Origin: Phascolarctos cinereus
Taxonomy: Eukaryota; Chordata; Mammalia; Diprotodontia; Phascolarctidae
Direction: 5' to 3'
DNA length: 64,000 nucleotides
NCBI RefSeq assembly: GCF_002099425.1
Contig: NW_018344287.1
Span: 1,240,001 to 1,304,000, forward strand
Shown piece by piece: positions 37,535 through 50,600 of the stretch. Both the position numbers and the translations under genes were made by a program. The notes beneath the pieces are model-generated. The model was not told the DNA's origin. It made no database searches and worked only from the letters and a program-made list of their open reading frames with translations. Each line of letters begins with the position of its first letter. Positions within the stretch are counted from its first letter, which is position 1.

Positions 37535-39010
37535 CAGTGAGGAATATAATGATGAAAAGGGAACAACATCATCCTCAAGAAGTTTACATTGTACTGAAGA
37601 ACTACATGTTCAGAGTTAAGTACATTCAGATTGGAGATGAGGAGGAAGATAGAATTGATATCTGAGGAAATCAGGAGATTCTCTTGGAAGAAGGTGGCCC
37701 TGGAACTGAGCCAAGGAAAGATAAGGGTTCTTAAAGGTGAGGAGGAAGAGCATACCAGACATGGGGGACAGCTTTGTGAAGGCACAATGACAGGGATGTC
37801 GTGTCCCTTGTGGAGTATAGCAAACAGGACAGTCTGGCTGAGGGCTTGCATTCATGAAGTGGAGAATTCATTAGCCTGAAAGGGAAGGGTGGACCAAGAT
37901 TGTGAAGGACTTTAAAAGACAAGCAGAAGAGTTAGTATTCTTTCTTGAGGTACTAGTTACCACTGTAGCTTCCTGATAAAGGGAATGACATGGTCAGATT
38001 TAGGAATTAGTGTGATTTAGGCATACCAATGTGGAAGCTCTGTGAGGATGGGTTCTTGAGGGGAGTGGCTAGATGAAGGGGGTAGGGAAGGAACCAGCAT
38101 TCATTGAAGTCCAAGTATTTGCCAAGTGCTGTGTTCTTTATAACTCTTATCTCATTTGATTCTCACAATCTTCCTAGGAGGGAGCTGCTATTATTACCCC
38201 CATTTTACAGTGGAGGACTCTGAAGCAGCCAGAGGCTAAGTGACTTGCCCCAGGTCACAGAAGTGTTAAGGGTCTGAGTCAGACCATCAGTGTCAGACCC
38301 TGAGCTAAATGAACTCAGGTCTTCCCGAATCCAGGCCCAGTGCTCTATCCAGTACATCACTGAGCTTTCAAGGATGAACGTACAATGCACATAAAACCCC
38401 TCACCTTCACCCTGATTAGAAGACATTGCTATTGTCCAGCCTTGAACTAGGAAGCTTATGGTATGAGTAGGGGGAGGGGATGTACATGAGAAATGTGGAG
38501 AAATGAAGTAATGACAGCACGGTCACTTAGTGTATTGGAGGTGGGGGTGCAGTGAGCATCATCAGTCTAGGATGAGTGCAGGGTTTTGAAACTGGGAGCT
38601 GAAAAAAGGATGGTACAATACCTAAAACACATAATAGGTGATGAATCACTTCTTGGTGCTTTAGTGACCTCAACAGAATTAGGGAAATTAGGAGGTTGAG
38701 TTTAGGGACTTCCATAGGAAATGCCAAGTAGGCATTTGGAGATATACGACTGGAGCTCAGGAAAAAAGAAGATAGTTTCTATATGTAGTTTTGAGAGTTT
38801 TAGCTTCAGTGGTGGATGAGAATTGAATATTTAGACACCAAAAAGATGAGGGAAAGACAGACAGTCACTCAGAACCAGAAACACTGAGAGAAGAGTAGAG
38901 AGTCCTAGTACATGAGATACATGCTGTAAAAACAGCGACTGAAGGGAGCAGGGAGGATCCAGAGAGTTGTAGAGAGGCAGATTTGGACTGAAGGTCAGGA
39001 AAATCATGCT
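37535..39010 (+). repeat. Long copy of the dispersed repeat, split by a MIR
   Basis: 37535-38060 and 38395-39010 follow the family order: 'ctcaagaagtttacattgtac', 'catgggggacag', 'gaatgacatggtcagattta', then 'gaattagggaaattaggagg', 'gccaagtaggcatttggaga' and 'gactggagctcagg'. Between them a MIR-like SINE (38095-38370, minus) has inserted. Non-coding. Family name unknown to me. Confidence 0.65.
38095..38370 (-). mobile_element. MIR-related SINE
   Basis: 'caagtgctgtgttctttata', 'catttgattctcacaatctt', 'cccattttacagtggaggac', 'taagtgacttgccccaggtc', 'cccagtgctctatccagtac'. Confidence 0.85.
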
Positions 39011-39174
39011 AATCCTCAGAACTATCAAATTTAGAATGAGTTGCCTAGGGTGGTAGTGGGTTCTCTCCCACTGAAGGCATTCAGGAAAAGGCTTATTGAC
39101 TGTCTGGGATGTAAAATTACAGAAAGAATATTTGAGCTCTTACCTGGCTTTTCAAGACAATGATAGTCTATAAT

Positions 39175-39305
39175 TTATAAGATAGACATATAAGATAGAC
39201 ATATCTATATTTTTGTGTGTATATACATATATAAGTATACACATATATACATATACAAGTATACACACATATACATGCATATATGCACACATATATGCAT
39301 ATATC
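39175..39305. repeat. Imperfect TATACA/CATA microsatellite
   Basis: About 130 bp of ACATAT/TACACA variants. Confidence 0.9.
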
Positions 39306-39419
39306 CTGAAATCTAATAAATCTAATTGAGTTTTAAAATAAAATTGAGAGGTAGAACCATCGCCCTGCACATGTCAGCAAAGCCAGATCATCTAGAAAGG
39401 AGCAGTTTCTTCACAGAAG

Positions 39420-39800
39420 GCTGGTTGGCTGGTTTTCCTTTATTCTCAAAGAGCACTAAGATGACATCACTATGCTAGAGTCAAATCACAGTGTGTCTAC
39501 TGTGGCTGATCAGACAAATATGTGCACAAAATGTTGTACCACAGGTTGGGCATAAATCGTCCATGTGAACATTTGGGGTGGATTCTTTAAATTTGCACAT
39601 CTTGTGTTTCTTTTGAGCTGCTTCAATTCTGCTTTGCTCACAGAGCACAGCTCCTTCTCTGATAAGGGCACAACATGCTGAGTGGTACTGCGCCAGTGTC
39701 TCCAATGTCACACAATCAATCCCAAAGTTCCTAAGAGAGACCTTGAGAGGGTCCTTTGTATCATGTATTCTGACCACCATGTGAACACAGAATAGTACTT
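39420..39800 (-). mobile_element. RTE (BovB-type) LINE, 3' fragment
   Basis: The minus-strand frame 39481-39780 (99 residues) reads as the extreme C-terminus of an RTE-clade ORF. It has a Lys/Arg-rich segment (about residues 50-65) and then a zinc-finger-like CPTCGTTFCAHICLISHSRH, which is characteristic of BovB/RTE proteins. The short tail (39420-39480) resembles the RTE 3' end. Strongly 5'-truncated. The frame is open but lacks endonuclease and reverse transcriptase, and the start Met is incidental. Confidence 0.82.
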
Positions 39801-39854
39801 GAAGGGTAAGAATTCACAGGAGATGATTTCTAAAGAGAAAGTGAGCAAGGAACC

Positions 39855-40140
39855 AATGATTTGTTATTGTTTTTGTTTTTCAGTTGTTTTACCTGTGTCT
39901 GACTCTTTATAAACCCATTTGAGATTTTCTTGGCAAAGATACTGGAGTGATTTTCCATTTCTTTCTCTAGCTCATTTTACAGATGAGGAACTGAGGCAAA
40001 CGAGGTTAAGTGACTTGCCCAGGGTCACACAGCTACTAAGTGGATTTGAGGATGAGTAAGGCAGGATTTGAACTTAGAAAGATGGGTCTTCCCGATTCCA
40101 GGATGGATGTGCTATCAACTGTACCGCTTAGCTGCCCTAG
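39855..40140. mobile_element. RTE-tailed SINE joined to MIR/CORE-SINE sequence
   Basis: 39885-39965 carries the BovB/RTE-associated phrases 'cctgtgtctgactctttata', 'ttttcttggcaaagatactg' and 'gagtgattttccatttcttt'. It continues without a gap into 'cattttacagatgaggaact', 'taagtgacttgcccagggtc' and ends 'gtaccgcttagctgccct', the CORE-SINE head in reverse. The composite lies next to the RTE LINE fragment that could have mobilised it. Confidence 0.75.
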
Positions 40141-40149
40141 GCAAGGCTG

Positions 40150-40726
40150 GCCTCACTCCTTCACAAAATGGAAGGGCCAAGAGCATCCCACCAATGGCAG
40201 AAGTGGATGGGCTTGTGGAGGGAGATTGCATATTGAACAGACCTCAAGATTGTTAAGACGTTGGAGGGCAAAGTGGACCCAGGCGTTCAGATATCTTCTA
40301 GGATGAAACAGCATGAAAGGCATGATTTTGAGCTCCAGAAAGTCAGGAGTAGGGCCAGGAGGGGAATTTGCAGATCTGGGGAAGAGAGATTTGGGGATGT
40401 GAGGGAGGGTTCTTTCTGTGACCCTGCAATCGCGCTTCACAGACACACACCTATGCAGCCTTCCTGAAAGTTCAGCCCTATGGACAACTTTCACTCTTCC
40501 CTATTTCAGGATCCCTGTAGTGTCAAGGCCGTTTGTTTCTGCAAAAATGAGTGGTTCAGTAGCTCACTCTGTCCCCAACCAGCCAGCAGGAATGACCATA
40601 CTAGGCCAGAGAATATACTAGAGCCTTATGGGGCAGGAGGAGCCTGTGGGTTCTGTCTTGTATGTCTTCCATCTGAGCACTGAACCATTACTACTTGATA
40701 TCCCAGCCTCAGCAACTATGGTGTAC
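40150..40726. other. Unassigned interval
   Basis: Moderate GC, with overlapping short open frames on both strands. I see no family resemblance. Confidence 0.45.
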
Positions 40727-40727
40727 G

Positions 40728-40730
<3 letters not shown>

Positions 40731-40758
<28 letters not shown>
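40731..40758. repeat. (GT)n microsatellite
   Basis: About 14 GT units. Confidence 0.96.
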
Positions 40759-40762
<4 letters not shown>

Positions 40763-41269
40763 TTGTGTTTCACTCTCTTGACCAGTTACAGTGAGAGTAA
40801 AGTACTTATAACAGTCACTGTCCTCAGCCCTTCCTCTTTGTTTATAGATTTCTACTTGTTAACCCAGATTATTTTCACTCACCTCCTCTACTTTTCACCC
40901 AGTGCATGTTTCTCTTTCTCTCTTTCTATTATTTTTAAAAGATTATTAAGGTAAAACAAAATCTCCAGGCATTATGTCTAGGTAGACTCCCTCTATCTCC
41001 CCTAATTAGGTGACTCAGCTAGGGTTCAGAATGTAGGCAGTTTAACTTTGTTTCTTCTTTTAGGATTTTTCATTCATGTTTACCTTTTTCTATCACTCTT
41101 GAGTACTGTGTTACGCTTTGAGGTTTCTATGAAGCTCTTGGCTTTTCATCAGGAATGTTTGGAGGTCCATTTCAATAAAAGTCCATTTTCCCCATGTGAG
41201 ATTCTACTAATTTGTCTAGGTTGTAAGCCTCTGTACTTTGCCTTTTGGAATATTGTATTCTAGCTCTCA

Positions 41270-42700
41270 GCCCTTTTAGGCTGAAAATCATTTGTCTTCC
41301 GGCCTCTTTGATACTTGAATAATCCTTTTTTTTTCTTGATGAGGCAATTCAGGTCAAGTGACTTGCCCAGAGTCACACAGCTAGTAAGTATTATATGTCT
41401 AATATACCAACTGTACATTAGTGTACTTATCTTCCCATCCAAGTTTGGCTGTTGCTGTTTTGCCAATTCTTGAAATGTGAGGTGAAAGCTCATGGTTGTT
41501 TTGTTTTGTACTTCTCTTATTACTGGTGATTTGGAGCATGTTTTCATGTGGTTATGAATACTTTGAAGTTGTCCTTTTGAGAATTATTTGTGTATATCCT
41601 TTACCATTTATCAACAGAGGAATGTTGTTTATATATCTTGAACATGAAACCTTATCAGAGGAATCTCATACAAAAATGTTTTTTTTTTCCCATCCAACCA
41701 CTTCTCATCTTATCCTACTTGCATTAATGTTGTTTAGACAGAAGCATTTCAGTTTTGAGAAATGAAATTTATCAATTTTATCTTTTGTAATTGTCTCTAT
41801 AAGCTTGTTTGGTTAAGAATACATTTCTTAGTTATAGCTATAAGAGGTATATGATTTTTTTCTCTTCTGATTATTTTATTAGTATGATCTTTTATGAGAA
41901 GATTACACAGCAATTTACACCATACCATGGAGTGTGGTTCAGAATATTTTTGTACACATAGGTCCTTTTCCTTTTCATTTTATCTCTATGGGATACAGAC
42001 CTAGTAGTGGGTCAAAAGGTATACATAGTTTTATACTCCTTTGAGTATAGTTCCAAATTATTCTTCAGAATAGGTTGGAATAGTTCATAACTCCACCAAC
42101 AGAGCATTAATGTCCTGATTTTTCCACATCTCCACCAGCATTTGTCATTTTCATTTTCTGTCATGTTAGCAAATCTGATATATTTGAGGTGGTATCTCAG
42201 AGTTGTTTTAAACTGTATTTTTCTACTTAATAGTGATTTAGTGCAGTTTTTCATGTGATTCTTGATAGCTTTGATTTCTTCTTCTGAAAACTGCCTCTTC
42301 CTATTCTTTGACCATTTACCAATTGAGGAATGGCTTATGGCTTTATAAATTTGGTTCAGTTCTGCATATATTTAACAAATGAGGCCTTTTTCAGAAAAAA
42401 ATGTGCTGTTCATTTTTTTCTTACTTTGCTATTTTCCTTGTGATTTTGGCTGCATTTGTTTTGTCTGTGCAAATCCTTTTTTAAATTTCATGTAATCAAA
42501 ATTATTCATTTCACTTCCCATGATCCTCTCTATCTCCTGTTTGGTCACAAATTTTCCCCTTATCCATCAGTCTGACAGGTACATTTTTCCATGCTCCCCT
42601 AATGTGCTTATGATATCACCCTTTATGTCTAAATTCTGTGCCCATTTTGACCTTATCTCAATACACAATGTGAGAGAAATGATTATTTCTCCCACATATT
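41270..42700 (-). mobile_element. Old minus-strand L1 ORF2 C-terminal region
   Basis: 42012-42254 (minus) reads as the L1 C-terminus: KSLLSRKIQFKTTLRYHL, then CWWRCGKIRTLMLCWWS (Cys motif with one Cys/His change). 42255-42690 continues 5'-wards through the KSFCTNK-like region. 41400-41880 is a second, more diverged L1-like stretch covering an equivalent region, so two old insertions may abut. A partial CORE-SINE core (41335-41395) lies within. No intact frame. Confidence 0.8.
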
Positions 42701-43357
42701 AAGAATAAATTATTGAATTAGGACCACTTTTCCAATGACATATGAAGTGCGAGCCCACCGCTGTGAGTCCTCTTTGGCATTCGAGAGTATCACAGAACTA
42801 TTTTATCGGTAATATGCTAGCATTATTAATAAAGTGATTAATTACCCAGAAACTATGTCTTTCAGACTTTTTAAGTGTAAACATGTGATGACCATGAAGG
42901 GACCAGAGCCTTGCACCTTGGATTCTTAATTTTAAAATTCTCCTATATTTTGGGCTCATATGAACAAGTTCTTTACAAGGAGAATTCTTTGTTAGGACTC
43001 TGACTGTGATCCGACTTTCCCTTTTACCAGTAATTAGACTTTTTTACTGGGTAAGTTGATATCTTCTGTTTGTTTTTAGTGTTTATCTGCAGCTTACTGA
43101 CTTTCAGTCTCATGCAGGAACATTATGTCAAGTAGATCCATGTACTTGAAAGAGATCGCCTGAACCAAGCTGTATGAGGATACTGTACGCAGTAAAGGGC
43201 CACTTGGAAAATTCAGTATTTCAGCTTATGAAAATCCAATTGATTAGTATGAGACCTCAAAATTGCTAGTAAAAACAATGTAATCTGAATTTTTTTTTAT
43301 AAGAAAAGAGTGTGAGAAAGGGAAATCTCAGCCATTACCTTGTAATCAAATCTGCAA
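42701..43357. other. Unassigned interval upstream of block B copy
   Basis: Unique in the window. It includes a near-perfect 12-bp inverted repeat around 42672-42698 (tgtgagagaaat / atttctcccaca) of unknown meaning. No coding signal. Confidence 0.45.
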
Positions 43358-45636
43358 AATCACTGCAAAACATGATTAATTAAAAGTCACTAATCTAAAC
43401 CCAGCATGAAGATATGGAGTGATTGATTTTATTTGGTGTAAGGCACAGCTGCCCATGACTGAGGGAGGCCAGGGGAGAGTTCACCTTTCTCTGGCAGATG
43501 CTATAGAGTTGTACTGAATATGTTGTCATTGACAGGGACAGAGTTGCTCACAGAGAGGAACAATACAGATAGAGATGGCAAAACATGATTCTTCTGTTCC
43601 CTCCCCACATGTCCTTGTTACTGGGTGCAAAAATAAATTAGAGATGATTTATTTGGCTGCCCCTAAAGACCTCTAACTGGAGCCTAGTTGGGTCTTCCTT
43701 GCTGCTTGACTCACTAAACATAGACTCATATCAGGTCTAGTCACATATCAGGGTCATGGAGTTAAATATGAGAAAGGGAATGGAGAGAAGCCAGCTCCAC
43801 TGCTGGTGTATTTGCTGCAAGTACCCTATGTGAATTGAACATTCCCAGGAATAAGTGAGAGCAAGGGATGCATAAGACCAAGACAGGATCGGCGTCTATA
43901 GCCTCATTATTGATTCTTATCCATTATTCCATATACACTGTAAGGCTGAGCAAACATAAGCAATGAAAGTCTGATTTCATGATGTTGCCTGTGGTCTCTT
44001 GCCAATCTGTCATCCCCCTAAAAAATTAAAAAAGAAAGCATATCCCTAAATGCAAAGTCTCAAAAATGCAAGGAAGATAGCAATTCCTTTGACCTTGGTC
44101 ATACTAGAAAATCTGATCACCCATATGGATGCTCCTTAGATCAGTGGCTAACTTTTCTATGTTCACACTGTGAGACCCACCTGAGCCCCTCATCACTCAA
44201 AGAAGGCCAAAAACCTGTACTAGCCAATTGGAAAGGATGATATGAGCCCTTCTGGACTGATATACCAACAACCCTCTGTGATGCTCTCTGAGTGAACCCA
44301 AATTCCTCCTGCTGTGTCAGCAATCACAAGACCAGATTAAGGTTGCACAGACTCCCTGAGTCAAGGGCACTACCTTGTTTATTGGAAACTGTAACCTTGG
44401 GTAACAAAAGGACAGACATCTTGAGTCAGGGGCAATTTCCTAGTTCTTGGCTTGATAATCACTGCTCACCTAAGCCTAAAGTGATCTCAGTTCTGACTGC
44501 AGCTCCACATGCATGCCTGCCAGCTTGACAGAAATAAAACATGCAAACAGCCTAATTCTGTTTGTCTTTATTAGACCTAACTCTGGAAGTTGAAAACAGA
44601 GAAAAACAAACCAATAAGCTGAGTTAGCTTGAGGAAACCTGAACTGGAAATATCATATTCAAATAGAGACTCTGAGGGGCAGCTAGGTGATGCAGTGGAT
44701 AGAGAACTGGCCCTGAAGTCAGGAGGACCTGAGTTCAACTCCAGCCTCAGACCAAACACTTGACACTTACTAGCTGTGTGGCCCTGGGCAAGTCACTTAA
44801 CCCCAATTGCCTAAAAAAAGAAAAGATACTGAATCCTGGGGAAAATGGAATAAAGGAGTTACCAGCATATGAAGTCCAAGCTTTAATACTCACTCCCAAT
44901 GGAGAGGGTAGGGGAAAAGAGTTCTTCACCAAACCTACTCTCATTGTATGTTACCCTTGGTGGAACTCTACTGAAAGCAGTTGAGGGCAAATTGAATAGT
45001 CCCCTGTGGGGTTCTGTAACCAACATATTACCAGTCTAGAATTTGACAAGAGCCAGAAATCCCATGATTTAGCATCTGTGACCACAGAGGTAGAATGGCA
45101 TAATGGGTAGAGGGCTGACCTTGGAGTTAAACCTGTTTTGAGTCCTACCTTAGAAATTTAATTGTTAGGTGAGCCTGGGCAAGTCAAGCAATCCAAAAGC
45201 ATCTCTTAAGTACTTGCTATGTGCCTAACAAGGTATTAGGTGCTGGGGACCACAAGAGTAATGAAGTAATTGCTCCCTTAAGGAAATATATTCTATAAGC
45301 AGAAAGCATATGCACATACATAAGCATATGCAAAACAGATGCAAGGTAATTTGTTGGGGAAAGGCATTAGTAGGGGTAGGGAGCAGGAAAGGCCCCATGA
45401 AAAGAGAGGTGTTTGAGCTCAGCTTTGAAGGAATCTGGAGTTAGTAAGAGACAGAGATGAGGAGTAGGTGCTCTAGGAATGATGGGAAGACTGTTCAAAG
45501 ATTACAAGATTGTCATTTTGTTTTCTGGAAAGATCAAAAGTCTCCTGGCACCAAGAGTAAACCTCAAAACAAAATGTGATCTCTCAAGTGCCTGGGGCCT
45601 CTCTAAGGATTCTTGACCCAGGCCCAGCTTTGATAG
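43358..45636 (+). repeat. Segmental duplication block B, right copy
   Basis: Colinear with 6572-8882. It lacks the left copy's SINE (empty site 43382-43396) and carries its own (44676-44823). It continues without a break into 45637-46117, the order that the left copy has lost. 45190-45480 is the dispersed-repeat piece. Confidence 0.92.
44676..44823 (+). mobile_element. CORE-SINE, present only in right block B
   Basis: Full element from 'ggggcagctaggtgatgcag' to 'ccccaattgcctaaaaaaag'. Flanks agactctga (44667-44675) and agatactga (44824-44832). The left copy has the single empty site agattctga (8074-8082). Confidence 0.95.
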
Positions 45637-46117
45637 GCAAAACCTTCAAGAATCCAAGCTATTTCCAGTGTTTCCAAGTTTTGGCCAATGCCTAGGCTGA
45701 AGGAAGCCTGGACTGGGTGGGAAGGGGAAAAGGGGTACAGGTCAGTGCTGGGCCTCTGCTTCAGTCAAGGCCAGGTCATCTTATTTTAACATGGCTGAGG
45801 TGGGTTCTTTCTAGGAATGAGGAAAAGAATATATTATGGAGCAATCCTGGTGATAGAAGCCTTGGGAAGATGAGATAAAGATCTGCTGTTGACACAGAAC
45901 ATTTGCTGAAAATGCCCAGGCTGAGGGAACTATTTCTACCAATAAATGAGATTTAAAAGACCTACAAGTCATGTCTAGAAGATGTGGAGGAATCAAGAGA
46001 GCTGTGGACTAGGATCCAGAAAACTTGGGTCTCAAGCTTAGCTTTATACACCGTTTACTAACTGGGTTGAACTAGGCAAGTAAGAATTTCCCTGAGTCAG
46101 TTTTCTCATTTGCCAAA
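45637..46117 (+). repeat. Block Z, linker between B and A (single copy here)
   Basis: 480 bp found once in the window. It sits between B and A in the right copy. The equivalent on the left would lie before base 1 or was deleted at 8882. Its end (45985-46117) is MIR-like ('ctaggatccagaaaacttggg', 'gtcagttttctcatttgcc'). Confidence 0.7.
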
Positions 46118-46382
46118 TGGGGAAAATAGTATTCATATTTCATGGGGTTGTTGTGAGGAAGGAGCTATATTACCTTCAAAGTGTTACGCAATGTGACATT
46201 ATTATCAGACCTATCCTATTCACGTTGAGGTGTTTCTGTGAGGATTAGATGAAAAGGAAAGAGATGTAAGTGAACTTTGAATATTATCCAGTGCTCTACA
46301 AATGAGAAGTAGTATTATACTTATGTGATCTGGTGTATAGGAAACTCACCTTGGAGTCAGGAAGGGCAAGTTTCAAACCCTG

Positions 46383-46450
46383 CCTCTCTCTGTCTCTCTC
46401 TGTCTCTCTCTCACCCTGTCTCACACACACACATACATACACACACACAG
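46383..46450. repeat. Compound (TCTG/TC)n-(AC)n microsatellite
   Basis: Occupies the same position in block A as the pure AC tract at 275-302. Confidence 0.95.
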
Positions 46451-46984
46451 AGCTGGTCACCATTGGAATGTCACTTAGCTTCTTAATGTATGAGGTAAAT
46501 AAGACCATTAGTTACAGAGGAGTCATTGATTCATTTCATGTGAGGATTCCCACATAAAAATAGAATTACAGATGTAGAACTCTCCTCAAAACAAACAAAC
46601 AAAAGAAAAAGACCTCATTTGAGGATTTTATGATCCCTACTTTTGAGAATGCTCACAGATGTGTGACCAAGAGGAAATGATTTCACTTCCCAGTCCTCAC
46701 TTTCTCCTCTGGGTAAAAAAAAAAAAAAAAGAAAAAAAATTTAAAAAATGATTTCTCAGTATTTTTCTAGTGCTAAGAGCCTTTATTTCCCAAATGCTGA
46801 GTGTAGCTTCTAGTTACAAAATTCTGTGATTCTCTTCAGCATTCAAAGCTTCAGATCATGGTGACAACCAGAGGTTTAGGGTTAAAATATCAGACTGTTA
46901 TCCCACTTGTAAACTTGAGTTCAGTTCTTCCCAAGGGAAAATATTTCAACTGCTTTATGTGTTTTCTTGTCTTTTGTGGACACC

Positions 46985-47680
46985 TGTAAGTGCCTTGCCA
47001 CTATTGCATTATTTATGTGACAAAATAAAAGTTTTCTTCTACCCCCCCCCAAAAATTTTATTTGTGCAAAAGCTTTTTAATTTTATGTAATGAAAATTAT
47101 CCATTCTACATTTTGTGATCCTCTTTATCTCTTGTTTGGTCATTAACTCTTCCCTTATCCCCAGATCTGATAGGTATATTTTTCCTTGCTCCCATAATTT
47201 ACTTATCATATCACACCTTCTGTGTAAATCATTTATCCATTTTGACCTTATTTTGATATGTACTGTGTGAGATGATGCTCTGTGCCCTGTTTCTGCCTAA
47301 CTGCTTTTTAGTTTTCTAAGCAATTTTTGTCGAATGTTGAGTTCTTACTCTAAAAACTTGGATCTTTGGGGTTATCAAACACTAGTTTACTGTGGTCATT
47401 TACTGCTGTGTCTTGTGTACCTAATCTATTCCACTGATCCACCACTCTATTTCTTAGCCAGTACCAGAATATTTTGCTGATTACCCCTTTAGAATATAGT
47501 TTGAAATCTGGAATTACTAGCTTCTTTCCTTCACATTATTAATTGATTCTTTTGATATTCTGGACCTTTTGTTCTTCCAGATGAATTTTGTTACATTTTT
47601 CCTAGCTCTATAAAATATTTCTTTGGTAGTTTGATTGGTATGGCTCTGAATAGGTAAAGTAATCAATGCTTTTTGCTTGC
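46985..47680 (-). mobile_element. L1 ORF2 fragment, longer duplicate copy
   Basis: Minus-strand ORF2 from the KSFCTNK-like region back through WYWLRNRVVDQW-like sequence (47430-47470) to about 47680. It shows what the left copy lost at 1171. Frame broken. Confidence 0.88.
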
Positions 47681-50600
47681 AAATTAAATTAACCTGACAA
47701 TTTCAAGGTGTTATTCTATTAGGTTCATGTTAACTTGTCCTCACCAATAAATTCAGTTGAACAAATATTTACTGAGCTTGTACTGGTTATTAGTTTCTAG
47801 TAAGGACAGAGGAAATAGACAATCACTGCCCTCAAAGAGCTCAGATTTTTGTGAGGGAGATAATAGGGATATTCCCGGAGACAACATTGAAGACACATAC
47901 TCATCTTGTGTCCGAAGCTACCTTTCAAACCTTCTCCCTCAGTATTCCTTCTCATACCCTGTTTTATAGTGAAACTGAACTTTTTCCCATTCCCTCACCA
48001 CACCTCTATTGTTTCAGCATTGGCCTTTAATCACACCCTCTCCTCCACCTGTAGTGATCCTTGACCTCACCCCTGGCATCCTGCTTGTACTTCTTGACCA
48101 AGTTCAAATGCCGTCTCTTCCATGAAGCCTTCCTTGATCTCTCCAGCCAGATGCCTTCCCCTGTGATCTTCTCACACTCTCCTTATACCACTCTTATGGT
48201 ATATATTAACCGTGTTGAAATTATTGGTGTTGATGTCCCCTGATAGATTGAAGCCATGAAATGTGATTTGATGCATTGTTATGTTACTCTCATGATATCT
48301 CATGTGCACTCCATATTGATCAAATAGGGGGCAGTGTGATATAGTGGATAAAGAGTTGACTTTGGTTACATTGCTTCTAGTCCAAATCTAAGTGCCTCAG
48401 GCCTCTTTCTTATAAGTTGTGGATAAGGTACCAACTTGCATTGATAGAGAATTTTCTTATCTGAGAATTCCCTTTACCAATGAAACCATAGGTTCAGTCC
48501 CTACTAATCAAATGACTGAAGTAATAGGACCATAGTTTTAGAGTTAAAAGGAATTTTAGAGATCATCTAGTCCAATTCCCCCATTTTATAGACAATCAGC
48601 TGAAGCCCACAAGTTTAAGTGACTTGACCGAGGTCACACTAGATGTAGCAGAGCCAGGATTTGAACCAGAGTCCTCTGATTCCAGACCCATTGTCCTTCA
48701 ACTGTAACGTTGGTAGATAAAGCTCCAGAGAAAAGGTAAATACAATATGTTCCAAGTTCTCCCAGAAAATGTCACCCTTGAATCATTCTGATTTTCTTTT
48801 ACTTCCTACCCTCTGTGACATTCCCTCTGTCAGTTTGTAAAAAACAAATCTCTCACATTCAGAAAATAAATTCTTTGTTGTCCTTCTTCTAAGAATAAAA
48901 CACAGAATTTTAAAAAAAAGCTCTTTAAAATGGAAAAACTACAGTGAGGTTTCAGTCTTCTGTTTTTAGTCTGGTGTTTTTAGTATTTTCTACTGTATTT
49001 TCTCGCATGTGGTTGAAATGGTTGAGCGAAACGTAGATTTTGTAGTTACAACTTAGGCAGAAACTTAAATTAGAAAATTCATTACATGCCAAGAGTTGGA
49101 TTCAATGTGCATAGTTTGGTTGAACCAGAGTAACAAAAATAATCAGGCATATTCCCCGCTGATGGACAGGGCAGGCAATGTGGTGCACTGGGAGAAGCCC
49201 TGGTTTTGAAATCAGAAGACATAAATTCCAAATCCAAGCCTGTTGCTTACTATTTGTGGCTCTAGGAAAGCCATTTTGCCTCTTTGGGTCTTGCTATTCC
49301 CATCCATAAAATGAAGGGGTTTGAATTAAATGATTTCAGGGGATCTTCTAGATAGAAAGCTCAATGAATACCAGGTGAAGTTTCAGAGCCGAGATGTTAC
49401 TGTAGCTGCTTTTTCTGGGAAATGGACTAGAATTATTAGCCCCTAAAGAAGGCTGATGAGCAATTTTAAACTAAGTTAGAGAGCTGCTTTAAAGAACTTG
49501 AAAGTCTGTCATGTTGTAGAGGGATGGAATTTTGTTTGATCCCAAAGTGTAGAACTGGGAACAAAGTGAATGTACAGAGGAAGATTCTGACAATAGACAG
49601 GGAACAATTTTCAAATGAAGAGTTAGCCCAAAAAGAACTGGCTGCTTTGGGACAGAGGGAATTCCTCTTGTCCATAGGCTTGCAAACAAAGACTGGATGA
49701 TCATATGTTGGTTGTGTTGTGCCGGTGATTCCTGCTTGGGTATGGCTGGATGCTCTCTGAAGTTCCTTTAAACTCAGAAAGCCTGTGGTTCTCTCATTTG
49801 GTGATCAAACTTTGATTTGGTGATAGCCTATGCATAGTTTTCACCTTCAGTAGCTCTGAGTTGGTGATCTTCAAATTTTCTGAATTCATAAGATCCAGAT
49901 ACCCTAATTAGCATATGGTCAAGTTTAATAACATACTAATAGTGTATTTGTAGTGTCTCCTTTTGTAGTATAATACTGTGAGATATCTGCAGAGTACTCT
50001 CCTCACAATACTCTATGGTAGCTAGTTATTATGCCCATTTTATAGATGGGGAAACTGAAGCTCAGAGGGGTTATGTGACTTGTCCATGGTCACACAGTAA
50101 ATGTCAGAAGTGAGATTCAGACCTATTTGTTTCTACATTTAATTCAAGAACTCTCTCTTTTATTTAGTCCAAAAAAATGGAGCTATGAGTACGTCTTCTC
50201 CCCACCCCTTTGAAATGAAGCTTTATGAATAGAACTTTGAAAACTTTTTATTGTTCCTTTTCTTTCCAGGATTTCCTAATATTCATTGCCATAATTACCA
50301 TCCCATAAGGGTTCTGAATCACTCCTGTGAAAGATCAAGAGGTGTTTCTAAACCACACCATCTTAATGTTTACATTTTTTCCCACTAGGGAAAAGGACGC
50401 TTTCTCTACATTGCTACTGAAAGTGTTTGGTTTGTCTGGGAAGTCATCTTCTGAAGTGAAGCATGTTATGAATTTTTATGAATCAACTGGGAAAGCCTAA
50501 GCATGGTTTTGAAACATTTCTGCAGAGCATATCAGTGGACTTGAAATCATTTTAGATGAAAATCATTCGGGTGTTCATACACTTGTTCTGACATGCTGTT

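Noticed and set aside
42672-42698. 12-bp imperfect inverted repeat as a DNA transposon end
   Set aside because: A single short palindrome with a 3-4 bp loop, no element body and no target duplication.
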